From positions 79,902,124 through 79,966,123 of the forward strand of contig CM049308.1 in the NCBI GenBank assembly GCA_026874595.1: a stretch of DNA of 64,000 nucleotides. Reading direction: 5' to 3'. This stretch comes from Sipunculus nudus (lineage: Eukaryota > Annelida > Sipuncula > Golfingiida > Sipunculidae). The notes beneath the pieces are model-generated. The model searched no databases and was not told where the DNA came from. It worked only from the letters and a program-made list of their open reading frames with translations. A program made the position numbers and the translations under genes. Below are positions 37,201 through 48,417 of the stretch, piece by piece; the stretch's first letter is position 1; the number at the start of each line of letters is the position of its first letter.

Positions 37201-40200
37201 ACTAAATTTTCTCAGGTTAGGAGCCTGTTTAAATCATACCCATTCAGCATGACAAATGACAGTGCCAGCATCATGGGAGGAACAGATGAAGGTGAGGCTA
37301 TGACACACTTCATTTGCATATGCTCAGGTCACTAGGTGCACTTTTGACATGTTCATCCATGACAGCCTATGGGGGCCCACCTTATAATGTTAAAGATTAT
37401 TTTGTACATTATTTAAACAATTTGGTCATTGTCTAAATTATGGTTTTTGCAGGACACAGTTTCCAGTTTGAATATATTTATCATAATTTTTTTTCTTTAA
37501 GATGGATAGTACTTTTCATGTGATTTTTGCCGTAACTGTTCAGCATGTTGGAAGCATTTTCTTACATGGTTGACTGTTGTTCTGTTATGTTAAACCTCAA
37601 ATTTACTGTAAATATAGAGTAGCAGTTTTGCTGTGTTATTTATACATTCAGAATATCAGTAACTATATAATTTATTAAATTTATTATTTTATGACAATAT
37701 ATGATACCAGTGTACTTCTGTAAGTTTTAGATCTAGTTTAAGATTTAGTTTATAATATTCCGATTTGGCACTTGCTTCTAACAGAGATATTTGAATGCCA
37801 TTATCATTCCTTGCAGGGTTATTTTTAAACTATGCATGGTTTTCCTTTATTTTAGGTATATTTTGCTGGTTCACTGTCAACTTTTTAACAGGTGAGCAAA
37901 TTTGTGTGAAGAGTATTTGAATTAATATATGTTCATACTATCCAAATGATATAGATGTTTAAACCAAACAATTGCAGTGATAAAAGAAATTGATATAACA
38001 TACACATATAATGTGTGCAGGTCACTTTTTGTTTTGTGCAAAATATGTCATTTTATTGATACTTTAAAACACATATTATTTTGCTTCAAAATAGACAAAA
38101 ACAGTGAAAATTTCACCAGATGAAAGTTTAAAAGCTCTTGTCTTGACACTATTTAGCATGTAAATTTTTAGCCATGCAGGGCTCGAAAATAATGGTTAAT
38201 TGCTTGCCCAGGGCAAATAAAAGTTCCAGAAAAAGGTGGTAGGGCATCCCCAATCTCCTACTTGCCTGAGTGCATGAGGCTGAACCTTGACCGCATTCAC
38301 TTATATTTTTGCCCATATTCCCAGGTTCATTCATGCAGAAGTGAATTAACATTTGTGAATATTCTTGATGACGCTCCATAATTTGGAGGAGATGCTGGAT
38401 GCACACCAAAATCTAATTGATTCTTCCTAGACCAATTCCTTAATTGGACATTTCATGAGATTCTGTTCATGATTGCGTGTGTTATGTTGTGAACAAAGAC
38501 ACATAGATAAACACACAAACGTGAATGGACCCATAAGTAACACATCACTGATATAAATTCCACAAATTTGCTTGTTGACTGATTGATATGTACATTTTGT
38601 GTTACTTATTGAATTTCAGGGGGAATAGGGGACCGTGAGAAAATGGTGGGGATTATGGACTTAGGAGGTGGATCAACCCAGATTACTTTTGTCCCAAATC
38701 ACAAAGTAAGTAACGAGTTTCATTTCAGGAGAGTATCCTTTTTAGCATTAAATTAGTTCCAGACAGTCAAAACTGACAGTCAGAAATGGTTGTAAATCAT
38801 GCTCCGTGATTTAAAGAATGACATCACTGATAATCGATTATTAATCAATTATTTTATGTACCATCTATATCACTTTGAATCTACTTTATAGAAGTATACT
38901 TAAGCAATTGACCTAGTCAATTCATTCTGACTTTTGCATCATACCAAAAGGTCAAGGTCATAACCTATTTGAACTTGCTCACAGCAGAAGGTTTCAATGC
39001 TATTCCTTACTTTGTGTCCTGTCATTCTAATTTCTGTGACAGGATTAGGATTTCTTTGCATGTACATACATAATCATGGAAGTTATTGATTATACTAAAA
39101 TGCAACCGATTCAGTTGATTATGAAAGAAATTGACCAAAAAAAATTTAATCAGTAAATTGGCACAACACTAGTGAAAGCAGTTTTATGTTTTGCCAGATA
39201 GAAAGACTATTTTTGTCTATGTAATTATGCTTTCTGAAAAAATTTTATGAATCACAGGATTTGTGTGGGTGATTTTTTTTTTATGTGCTGATGCATTTAT
39301 AGTGAATATTAATATTGTTTCCTAAAATAATGTAGATCAGTTTAAGCACTGACTTTCAGTGTCCAATCAGAAAATATGATGTTCTCTTGTAAATTGCAGG
39401 AAACAATTGATCAGGTACCAAAGGATTACATTAAAGACATCAATATATTTGGCAAAAAATACAACATGTATACACACAGGTGAGTGATTGTGCATGTCTT
39501 ATTTGTTACCTACAAGATATTTAATACATATATTTGTGGGGTTTAGAATTATTTTGTCGACAGACAGGTCTTTAGGCAAGGAAGACCTTTTTCAATTCTA
39601 GAGTTTTCCATTTGTAGCATGTTTTGTATATCTGTAATTAATTCATGAGAAAGCAACATCCACTTGTGATGACCTCTAGTGTAGAATATTGGAGAACTCC
39701 AAACTCTCTGCACAATCCATGTGTACAGCTTTTTAAAACAACAAGAATGTAGATTATTGCTTAGCTGATTTAATATATATATATATTAAGTCATCTTATA
39801 TACACATAAAGCCCTCTGTTTATTGTCTTAGTGGGCAGCTGACTGTTTGTTACCAGAGCTTATTCTTATTAATTAACTTTTCCATATTTAACTAAAAAGT
39901 TCTTGTAGCCTGGTGGCTTAATGGTTAGGATACAGGACTCGTGATGGCAAGGTTGTGGGTTCACATTCAGTTCTGACCACCCTCACTGCAAAGTCTTTAC
40001 CACATGAGTTTGCTCTCTCCACCCAGGAATGAAAGGGTACTGGTCCTAGGTGGCAGGCAAAGTAGGATGAATAAGCTTCTCAAGAGGGCCTATTGTGCCT
40101 GGTTAGTTTCAGGGGGTTGTGGAAAGCTACAAGAACAAACAGGCCCGAAAGACAAGAAAATCATTTGCCATTTGCTTATGGTTCCCTTACTTCAAACATA

Positions 40201-43200
40201 GGCATTATAGATGGTTAGTGATGCATTTTAATACATTGTTTTATAATCAGAGATATAATTTGAGGTGATTGTGTTGTCTTATCTTTACAGTTATTTAGGT
40301 CTGGGCCTGATGTCAGCCAGGTTGAAGATGATGGGGGGATCAGAAGGTAAGATGCTTGTATTGCTTTGTGTATCATCTGGTTCATGTCTAATTTTGCATA
40401 CCAAGTATATCTTAATTTTATTGCAATCATTCATTTAGAAAGATGGGGCAGCAGTAAGTCTTGACATACTGTGTATAATCTCCAACTGTTGGATCATGTT
40501 TGTTGCACACAATTTTTTCCCAGCATAACCATCCCAGCACATAGACTTTCTATCTTGAATTCACCTGTTTTATACACTGTTATTGTTCTTTGTTTGAGAA
40601 AACACAGTCCACATGTGTGTGTTTGCCTTGACCAGACTTTTGACTTGCATATGTGCAACTTGTGCCAAACAATACAAAGGAATCATAAAGAAAAAACACA
40701 GAAGAAACACTGATAGGAATCTTAAAAAATCTTGATTTGTGAAGGTGGCATGTATGCTCTGGTTGTTTTATGACACTGATTGCACCCATTACATGATTAT
40801 TTCCACTTGTGTTCAGAAGTGAACAAACAACATCAGAGCAAAATAATGGCAGATACCATATTATTTTAAGGAGAAAACACTATACTTTATGTATATTTAA
40901 CATACCTGGTCATCTTATGTCCCTATAAATGCTGCATAAATGTCTTACAGATCCCGGTGCCACAAACCCTGATACTCTCAGCAGTGCTTGTTTTCCGCCA
41001 GAGTACAACGGGAAATATGAACATCACAGCAAAAAGGTTTATAATATAAGGTATGGATTTATTTCATCCATGTGTGACTGATAATTAAAAATTTGATGAA
41101 AATTGTATTTCCATGATATCTGTATATTTACAATTACAACCCTCAAACCTCATTGTATACATGCATCAGTTCATAATCAGTTTTTATGTGTACATTTGTG
41201 TTTGTGTTATCATGTTTGATATTAACATGATGCGGAAAATGTTTCCTCATTAACAGCTTGCATAGTACCAGAAATTTAGTCAAGTAATATGTTTCCTGAA
41301 CTGTGTGTTTTTTGTTAATTTAGCCAATTCCTCTTGTGCTGAGAATGTTCTCATAAATATGATGTTAATAATGAAGTTAAATATACTAATATGATGTCTG
41401 GTTATGTATATATAAAAAAAAAATACATTGTACTGACATTATACAGTAAATTTGCATGAAGGGAATGATGTTTCCAGTAAAGATTTGAAGTTTCTGCCTC
41501 TAAACACGAATCCTTTTTGCTTGACAGAGGAGTGGAGTCGGACAACAGTTTTCGTTCCTGTTATGACTCGGCAAAACAACTTATCAAGAACTCTAACGTC
41601 CATAAACCAAAAGAGGCCAATGAGAAACAGTTTATGGTTATTTCATACTTTTACGATAGAGCAGTGGATGCTCATCTTATAAGTAAGTGGCATAAAATTG
41701 TATTTAAAGCCTACTGCCCACTGGCGATTTTGCTGTGTTTTTCATCTGTGACCAGTCGCAGACAGTCATCGATCATCTGTAACTGCTTGTGAACGACAGT
41801 TGGTGACCAGTCATAGAGTGTGGCCCATCTTCTGTGAATGCTTGTGACTGGTGGTGAAAAGTCACATACTTGAGATCACAGAGTTTCCAGCGTTGTTTAT
41901 TTTTGAGAAGATAAACTTTAACTGATGGTGTCCACATAAGTTTGACTAGTCGCAGACTCAGTAACTTGACCAAAACTCAAACAACCAATTGCAGTTTGAT
42001 GATATTCAGTTGCAAATTACAAATCACATTGCAGAATCTTGCAACAGTCGCAGGGGGTCGCAAGTGAATCTCAAGTTTTCTGAAATGCCAGACACCTTGT
42101 GATTGTCTGCAACTGCCAGTCATAAGTTGCATTGCAAGTCATACTCACCAGTGATTCACATGTGATCATAATAACCGTAGCATCGCATCAAAGCAGACTA
42201 TCCAGTGGGTGGCAGGCTTTACCTTGTGCAAAGTGGAAAGTTATTGTTTTCAGTCTATTGTGTGTGTGTGTGTGTGTGTATGTGTGTGTAAGTGGTTGCA
42301 CAAGATATTCAAAGAATGATTCTTACAATGGAAATTCTGGTGCTCAGCCACCTACCCACTAATTCAGACAGTTTCGTTCACTCTTGTCAGCAGACTTCTT
42401 CAGAATGCAGGACTGCTACTGCTCACTGGTAGATGGTGTTTCCAGCTTGATGGGCTTGTCGTAGAGGTAGAACAGATCATGCTGTCCCCCATCACAATTT
42501 AGCACGTCTGATCTCCCATAGAATAATAGCAGTCCCACAATCTGAAGAACCATACTCACATGAGTGCACAAAACTGTCAGAACAAGTAACAAAGCAGCTA
42601 TGCACAAGAATATCCATAGTAGGCATTATGTAACAGCAGCCTTATGTAACTATTTAAAGGTGTCCAAAGAATAGGCTTATATTTATATTTGATTATATAT
42701 ATTTTGACTTATAGGATGGTAGTGTGAAAATTATACCAATGATTAAAGTAAATTTTGCTGAAAGTCCCCCATATGATCATTTTATAGGTTTTGGTTGTAA
42801 TCTTTTTATAACTTGGAGTTATGTCATGTGACTTTAAGTATATATGGCAATCTGTGAGAACTATAACATGTGTGTCATTAGGAACACAAGTTAATATTCC
42901 CAGGCAACATCATTACAGTATGAAGGTTTTTCATCCCCCCATATTGGAAACTTTTTGTTTATTTTTTATTGTCTTAATACTCTGTTTAAAACTATTTAAT
43001 GCATTTGTTATATTCTCCTGGTCATTATTTTATAATGATTATTGTTTTTAGCCAATGGACCATTTGCCAGTTTCCTTTTCTCAAGCACAACACTGAAAAT
43101 ACAGATATATAAAATGGGGTATCTGATAAAGCTGGCTGTGATAGTCACATCAAGACTCACAGTCATATGTCTGTATTAAAGCATTCAGTAAATCATCAGT

Positions 43201-46200
43201 GAAAAACCCTAGAAAAGTTTACCACAAAAGTTGGTTGAGATTGTTTTTTCTTGAAAGCCTCAAAGTTTTATATGATAACAAGTGTAAGTAAATTTGGACT
43301 TATATGTTTCCTTTTCTCCCAAATCTGGACAAAACTTTTGAATATTAAAATGTGGTTTTCACTGAACCAGTTGACCTAAGATTTAAAAGATTTTTTTTAA
43401 ATATGACTTTGTTATCTTGAGCTTATACAAATGGTGACATAGTTTACATTTCAAATTCATTTTAAATATTAAATTTATTTTACTCACTAGGTGCTGACGA
43501 AGAAACCTTAACACTAGATCATGTGTTTCAGACAGCTGAACAAGGTGAGCTTACTTTGGTATATTGACAGTAAAATATAGTTAGTATACCATTTGTACAG
43601 AACAGTCAATGCCATCAACTGGTCATTTTTGGAACAAATACTTCAGGCATAAGAAATTTTAGAAAATTTCCTGATTTCAGAAAATTAAGGCATCTCTGTT
43701 TCAGGAATTTTCAGAAAATGCAACCTCATTCACTTTTATTCTTGCATACATGTGTTATACTTTAAACCAGCTGGATCACCATCCATTTGCAGTAACCTTC
43801 TGTTTTGTCCACTCCAGTGCCATATACTTCATATTAACTTGTTTATGCTTAAAAAACCTGGGCATATCCTTTTGAATAAATGCATGAATAACAAATGTAG
43901 ATAATAAGGTTTACAGCAGAACTGTATATATATGTAACTAAAACATATTAATTTTATCCCTATGTGTATGTATATTTTAAAAATGTTTACTTGTAAACAA
44001 AGAAGGAATATAACATCAACAGATAATACAAATAATTATTAAAATTTCCTGTTTTTGCTGTCCACCTTTTTTAGAACCCCATGAATCAGTTTGTTTATGA
44101 TATTCCAAACAACAGATTTTACTGTGGATGATTTAGACAGCTTGGCTTAACTGGTCTCCATTTTGTTTTTTAGCATGTTTACATCCCTCAGATAAGCCGT
44201 ACCTGTGTATGGATCTCGTTTACATCTGTGCACTGCTGCATGATGGGTATGGTTTTAAGAAGGATGTAGAACTCATAGTAAGTAATGCAGCTCCTTTCCT
44301 CTTCCTTGATGCTCTAATTTATACAGTCCACTGAAATTCTGAAATAAAATGGCAGTTGGAGAACAAAATAGCCATGGAGCTGTTGTACTTTATTTTACAG
44401 TTACTAAGTTAAGTACTGATAAACTAAAGTAGGTTTAACAAATGGTGGGTTTAGACCACCACCTTTCACAATTTGGTCTAATAATACACAGTGCAAAGTA
44501 GTATAAATTCTGTCTGAGAATAGTGATCAAATAGTGTCCCCTTAAAAGGAAACAATCTGTGAACATTTTTATGCCCCCGCCACAAAGTGGCCGGGGCATA
44601 TAGTTTTACCCATGTCCGTCCTTCCATCCTTCCGTCATTCCGAAATCAAACAGTTGTACAGACTTTATTTCACAATGCCTGCAGATATTGACCTGAATTT
44701 TGGTGTGTGGGCAGATAATGACCAGTTACAGATCAAGTTCGCGTTTCATCCTGGTTGACCTACTTTTGATCTTTTAACGGCTCCTAAACTTAGAAAATTT
44801 CATGAAAAATAGAAATTTTCATGACAAAATACACATGTACGGACTTTTTTTTTCGCAATGCCTGCAGATATTGGCCTGATTTTTGGTGTGTGGGTAGATA
44901 ATGACCAGTTACAAGTCAAGTTTGCGTTTTGTCCCAGTTGACCTACTTTTGATTGTTTTACGGCTCCTAAACATTGAAAATTTCATGAAAAATATAAATT
45001 TTCATGACAAATGTACATATACAGGCGTTTTTAGCCCTCAGCTCATATGCTGATGGGCTATTGTCGTCACCCAAGCTGTCCCTCTGTCGTGCTGCCTGTC
45101 TGTCCATCTGCAATCTGTCTGTCCTGCGTCTGTTAACTTTTACCTTGTGAGCGGGATATCTCTAAAAGGATTCACTGTTGGAATTTTATTTCATTAGTGA
45201 AGATGTATATCAATAAAATCTCAGTCAAGTTCGAAGATGGGTGACCCATTGACCCATTTTTCTACATTTTAGAGCTGATTATAGAAAAACACTCGATCAG
45301 AAGCTTATATCTCAGGAACCATTGTGTGGATTTTCACAAATCTTACTATGCTCATTGGGACTGATGGTCTGTACGTGCTGCCGATTTTGGTGGCGCCACC
45401 TACAATTTCTGATTTTTTAATCAATTTTCATGGATTTTTCAATTTTGGCCTTGTGAGCAGGATATCTGTAAAAGGATTCACCGTTGGATTTTATTTCATC
45501 AGTGAAGATGTTTATCAACAAAATCTTGGTCAAATGCAAAGATAGGTGACTTTGACCTATTTTTCTTTGTTTTAGAGCTGATTATACAAAAACGCTCAGA
45601 AGCTTATATCTCAGGAACCATTTGGTGGATTGTTATGAAACATGATACATACCTCTCCAATTTAAATTTATAACTGATTATCAGCTTTTGCTAATATTAT
45701 AGTTTCGCAACGCAATGCTTGCAGATACTGGCCTAATGTTTGGTCTGTGGGCGCATAATGACCACTTACAGATCGAGTTCGCGTTTCGTCCCAGTTGACC
45801 TATTTTTGACCATATGACAGATCCTGAACATAGAAAATTTCATGAAAGACAGAAATTTTTTTGAAAAATGCACATGTATGGACTTTTTTTCACAATGCCT
45901 GCAGATACTGGCCTGATTTTTGGTGTGTTGCTTGATAATGACCCGTTACAGATCGAGTTTGCATTTTGCCCTTGTTGACCTACTTTTGACCATACGACTA
46001 CTCGTGAACTTAAAAAATTTTACAAAATTTAACAAATGTTTCTAATTGCCCCAAGCGGGGGGATTTCATGTCGTTCTGACACATCTAGTTTACATTTTTT
46101 ATTAACATAGAAAACCATTTGGTACTGATATATTTGGAAGACATTTTTACAATAACAATATAAACAAGATGACCAGAGGTCAAGCGCTTGCCGGAAATGG

Positions 46201-48417
46201 AAATAATACAGACAGATAGCCAGAGAGTGCATGTAGAAACAGTCATATGAATGAGCAATGTTGTGGGGGCAGCAGAAATGAATAATATTTTTATGTATGC
46301 ATGCTGACCTTAAATAGCTGCATACCTTTCTAGTGTAAAAGGGACCAAGTTCAAACATTTCCATGAAATCCCGTTAATATCGTTTGACAAGAAGCAGTGA
46401 GAAGTTTTCAGATGTGTCATGTCAAGCTGGCCAAATGTTATGAAATGCCAAAAACTAGACCTGTCTAGCTGTAAAAGTCGCTGAGTTATTAGCATTTCTG
46501 TGAAATCTCGTTTTTTATTGTTTGACGAGATATGGTGCGAGATTTGGCCAGTCTTGCAGGTTTGTCATGTCAAGCCGTCCAAATGTTATGAAATGGCAAA
46601 AACTAGACCTGTCAAGCCGTAAAAGTCGCCGACTTATATGCATTTCTGTGAACTCTCGTATTTCCACATTTGACCAGATATAGTGCGAGATTTGGCCAGT
46701 CTCGCAGTTTAACTATGTCAAGTTGGCCAAATGATACCAAATGCCGAAAACTAGACCTAAGTAGCTGTAAAAGTCGCCTTGTTATAAGCATTTCCATGAT
46801 ATCTCGTTTTTTCTCGCTTGACGAGATATGGGGTGAGATTTGGCCTGATTTCTTTTCTGGCGTGTCAAGCTGGTCATATGTTATGAAATGCCGAAAACTA
46901 GACCTGTGTAGCTGTAAAAGTCGCAGAGTTATAAGCATTTCCATGAAATCTCCTTTTTTCTCATCTGACAACATAAGGTGCGAGATTTGACGAGACTTGT
47001 AGTTTTATCATGTCAAGCTGGCAAAATGTTACGAAATACCGAAAACTAGACCTGTGTAGCTGTAAAAGTCGCCGAGTTAATTATTTCCGCGAAATCTCAT
47101 TTTTTCTCGTTAAACGAGATATGGTGCAAGATTTGGCCAGTCTTGCAGTTTTATCATGTCAGGCTGGCAAAATGTTACGAAATGCCGAAAACCAGACCGG
47201 TCTAGCTTAAAAAGTCGCTGAGTTATAAGCATTTCCGTGAAATCTCGTTTTTTCACGTTTGACCAGATCTAGTGCGAGATTTGGCGAGACTTTCAGTTTT
47301 ATCATGTCAAGCTGCCTATAAGCTACATAATGACCAAACCAGACGTCTGTAGCTTAAAAATTGACAAAGATAGAAAATGTAGCATGACTATTTTCAAATT
47401 ATCAAGTTTTAACCCAAAAATGCGTAACCATGGTAACGGCAGATTTAAGTCAGGTACCCATCATATAAAAGGCCATGGAATGACGAATAAAACAAGCTAT
47501 GGTTTTAGTGGCTATGACCATTTGTTACAAAGTTATCGAGCAAAAACTGTATTGCATACTTTCCATGACATTGACATTGACCTTAGGCCGATGTTGACCA
47601 AAAACAATAGGGTTCCAGGACATTGGGTCGTCAATCATCCCTGTAAAGTTCAAGTCGATTGCTGTAAAACTGTGGCCAGGAGAGCGCAGACAAACAAACA
47701 AAAAGACAAACAGACAAATGGACATACGGAACTGACCAACATGCTTGCCGAAATCGAAGATTTCCGGCAAGCAATGAAAGAAGATTTTAAAAGAAAGAAG
47801 ATATATCTCTTGTCCACAACTAGTTTTCCATCTGAAATTTAATTTCTTAAAACTCTATATTGTCAGTTATTTTTTACGTATATAAGAGCTTAGCAGATGA
47901 TTTGTGAAAAGATAACTGTTTATTTGTGCAAATGGAACCTTAAGAGGGATACCATTTGTCTATTTAATATTCAATGAAACCTTGCCTAGCAACCACCTCA
48001 GTTTGGTAACCACCTTAAAGAATGACCACTTGTTCAGTGTCCCATTTCTTCCCTGAATGACCTCGCATAGGTAAAAACCTCGAAAATGTGACCACTAGTC
48101 AAGGTAGCATTGGTGGCCGTAATTTTGAGGTTTACGTATATATATATATTGAAGGTAAAGTAAATATATTTACATTTAATTATTGAGTCTTGTATGTTGA
48201 TACAGTTAACAGTCAGTGAAATTCTAGAAATCATTATGCATATATAATGTAGAATTTTCATGTTACCTCATTATTATTGGTATAACTTTAACTTTAACCT
48301 CTCCTGACTGTATGTTTACAGTTTGTAAAGAAGCTGTATAATACTGAGATCAGCTGGGCCCTGGGAGCTGCATTCTACATGCTGAATAAACCACAAAACA
48401 GTAACACCAGAGCCTGA
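34252..48417 (+). CDS. ENTPD5/6-like: ENTPD5/6-type ectonucleoside triphosphate diphosphohydrolase, 13 coding exons
   Basis: Coding exons: 34252-34582, 35259-35338, 36617-36760, 37216-37291, 37856-37891, 38620-38705, 39400-39479, 40291-40346, 40951-41050, 41528-41682, 43491-43544, 44174-44277, 48322-48417. They join in frame to 1398 bases (465 residues). GDA1/CD39 signatures are intact: ACR1 FDAGSTGSRIHVY (91-103), ACR2 LKATAGLRLL (165-174), ACR3 IMGGTDEG (204-211, with the expected catalytic Glu), ACR4 DLGGGSTQI (236-244), ACR5-like ISWALGA (444-450). SYLGLGLMSARL, SYFYDRAVD and CMDLVYI are typical of ENTPD5/6. These enzymes hydrolyse UDP and GDP in the ER/Golgi lumen. Two hydrophobic stretches (4-18, 32-48) point to an N-terminal membrane anchor. 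The start has A at -3 and G at +4, but Met19 or Met22 would leave one anchor, as in ENTPD6. The first coding exon begins at acceptor 34246, so a 5' non-coding exon is expected upstream. Confidence 0.94.
39905..40200 (+). mobile_element. tRNA-derived SINE in ENTPD intron 7
   Basis: The head has A-box-like TGGCTTAATGGTTAGG and B-box-like GTGGGTTCACATTC. A body with CTCTCCACCCAGGAATGAAA and GGTACTGGTCCTAGG follows. It resembles the minus-strand copy at 23090-23310. The 3' edge is approximate. Confidence 0.65.
41707..42219. mobile_element. 513-bp TA-flanked MITE in ENTPD intron 10
   Basis: Ends AAGCCTACTGCCCACTGG and, reversed, AAGCCTGCCACCCACTGG form an imperfect ~18-bp TIR with TA outside both (41705-41706, 42220-42221). 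The interior is full of short AGTCGCA/TTGCAACT-type inverted words. It begins 25 bp past the exon 10 donor. Confidence 0.65.
44570..46090 (+). mobile_element. Helentron-like non-autonomous element, family C, interrupted
   Basis: The head hairpin at 44570-44600 pairs TATGCCCCCGCCAC with GTGGCCGGGGCATA. A TCCGTCCTTCC tract follows. About 190-bp units contain CAATGCCTGCAGATA and GACCTACTTTTGA at about 44675, 44870, 45715 and 45895. The tail has GCGGGGGGAT, complementary to the head, then TGTC-GTTCT-GACA and CTAG next to TT. A family B element (45031-45703) splits it. It lies in ENTPD intron 12. Confidence 0.8.
45031..45703 (+). mobile_element. Family B Helentron-like element, copy 2, nested in family C
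   Basis: The head AGCCCTCAGCTCATATGCTGATGGGCT is at 45033-45059. Two ~300-bp units are closely related to those at 32321-33347. The 3' end CAGCTTTTGCTAATATTATAG is diverged. The segment with the GGCTGAGGGCT arm is missing, so this is an internally deleted copy. Confidence 0.78.
46165..47772 (-). mobile_element. Helentron-like non-autonomous element, family D, with 147-bp minisatellite
   Basis: On the minus strand the head is a hairpin at 47772-47743 (GCTTGCCGGAAATC facing GATTTCGGCAAGC). A TGTCTGTTTGTC tract follows. The body is a tandem array. The tail repeats CATTTCCGGCAAGC (near 46198-46186), then GACC-TCT-GGTC (46181-46171), and ends CTTG next to TT. It lies in ENTPD intron 12. A 170-codon open frame at its right end is repeat-derived. 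Confidence 0.75.
46360..47340. repeat. ~147-bp tandem repeat array, about seven units
   Basis: AAACTAGACCTG or a close variant recurs near 46451, 46600, 46749, 46897, 47042, 47189 and 47334, about 147 bp apart. Each unit also has ATTTCC(A/G)(T/C)GAAATCTCGTTT and a GAGATATGG(T/G)G(C/T)GAGATTTG stretch. It forms the core of the family D element. Open frames on both strands here are by-products. Confidence 0.9.

Noticed and set aside
46612-47842. Several 66-170 codon open frames on both strands
   Set aside because: They fall in the 147-bp tandem array and its flanks and change frame with the repeats.
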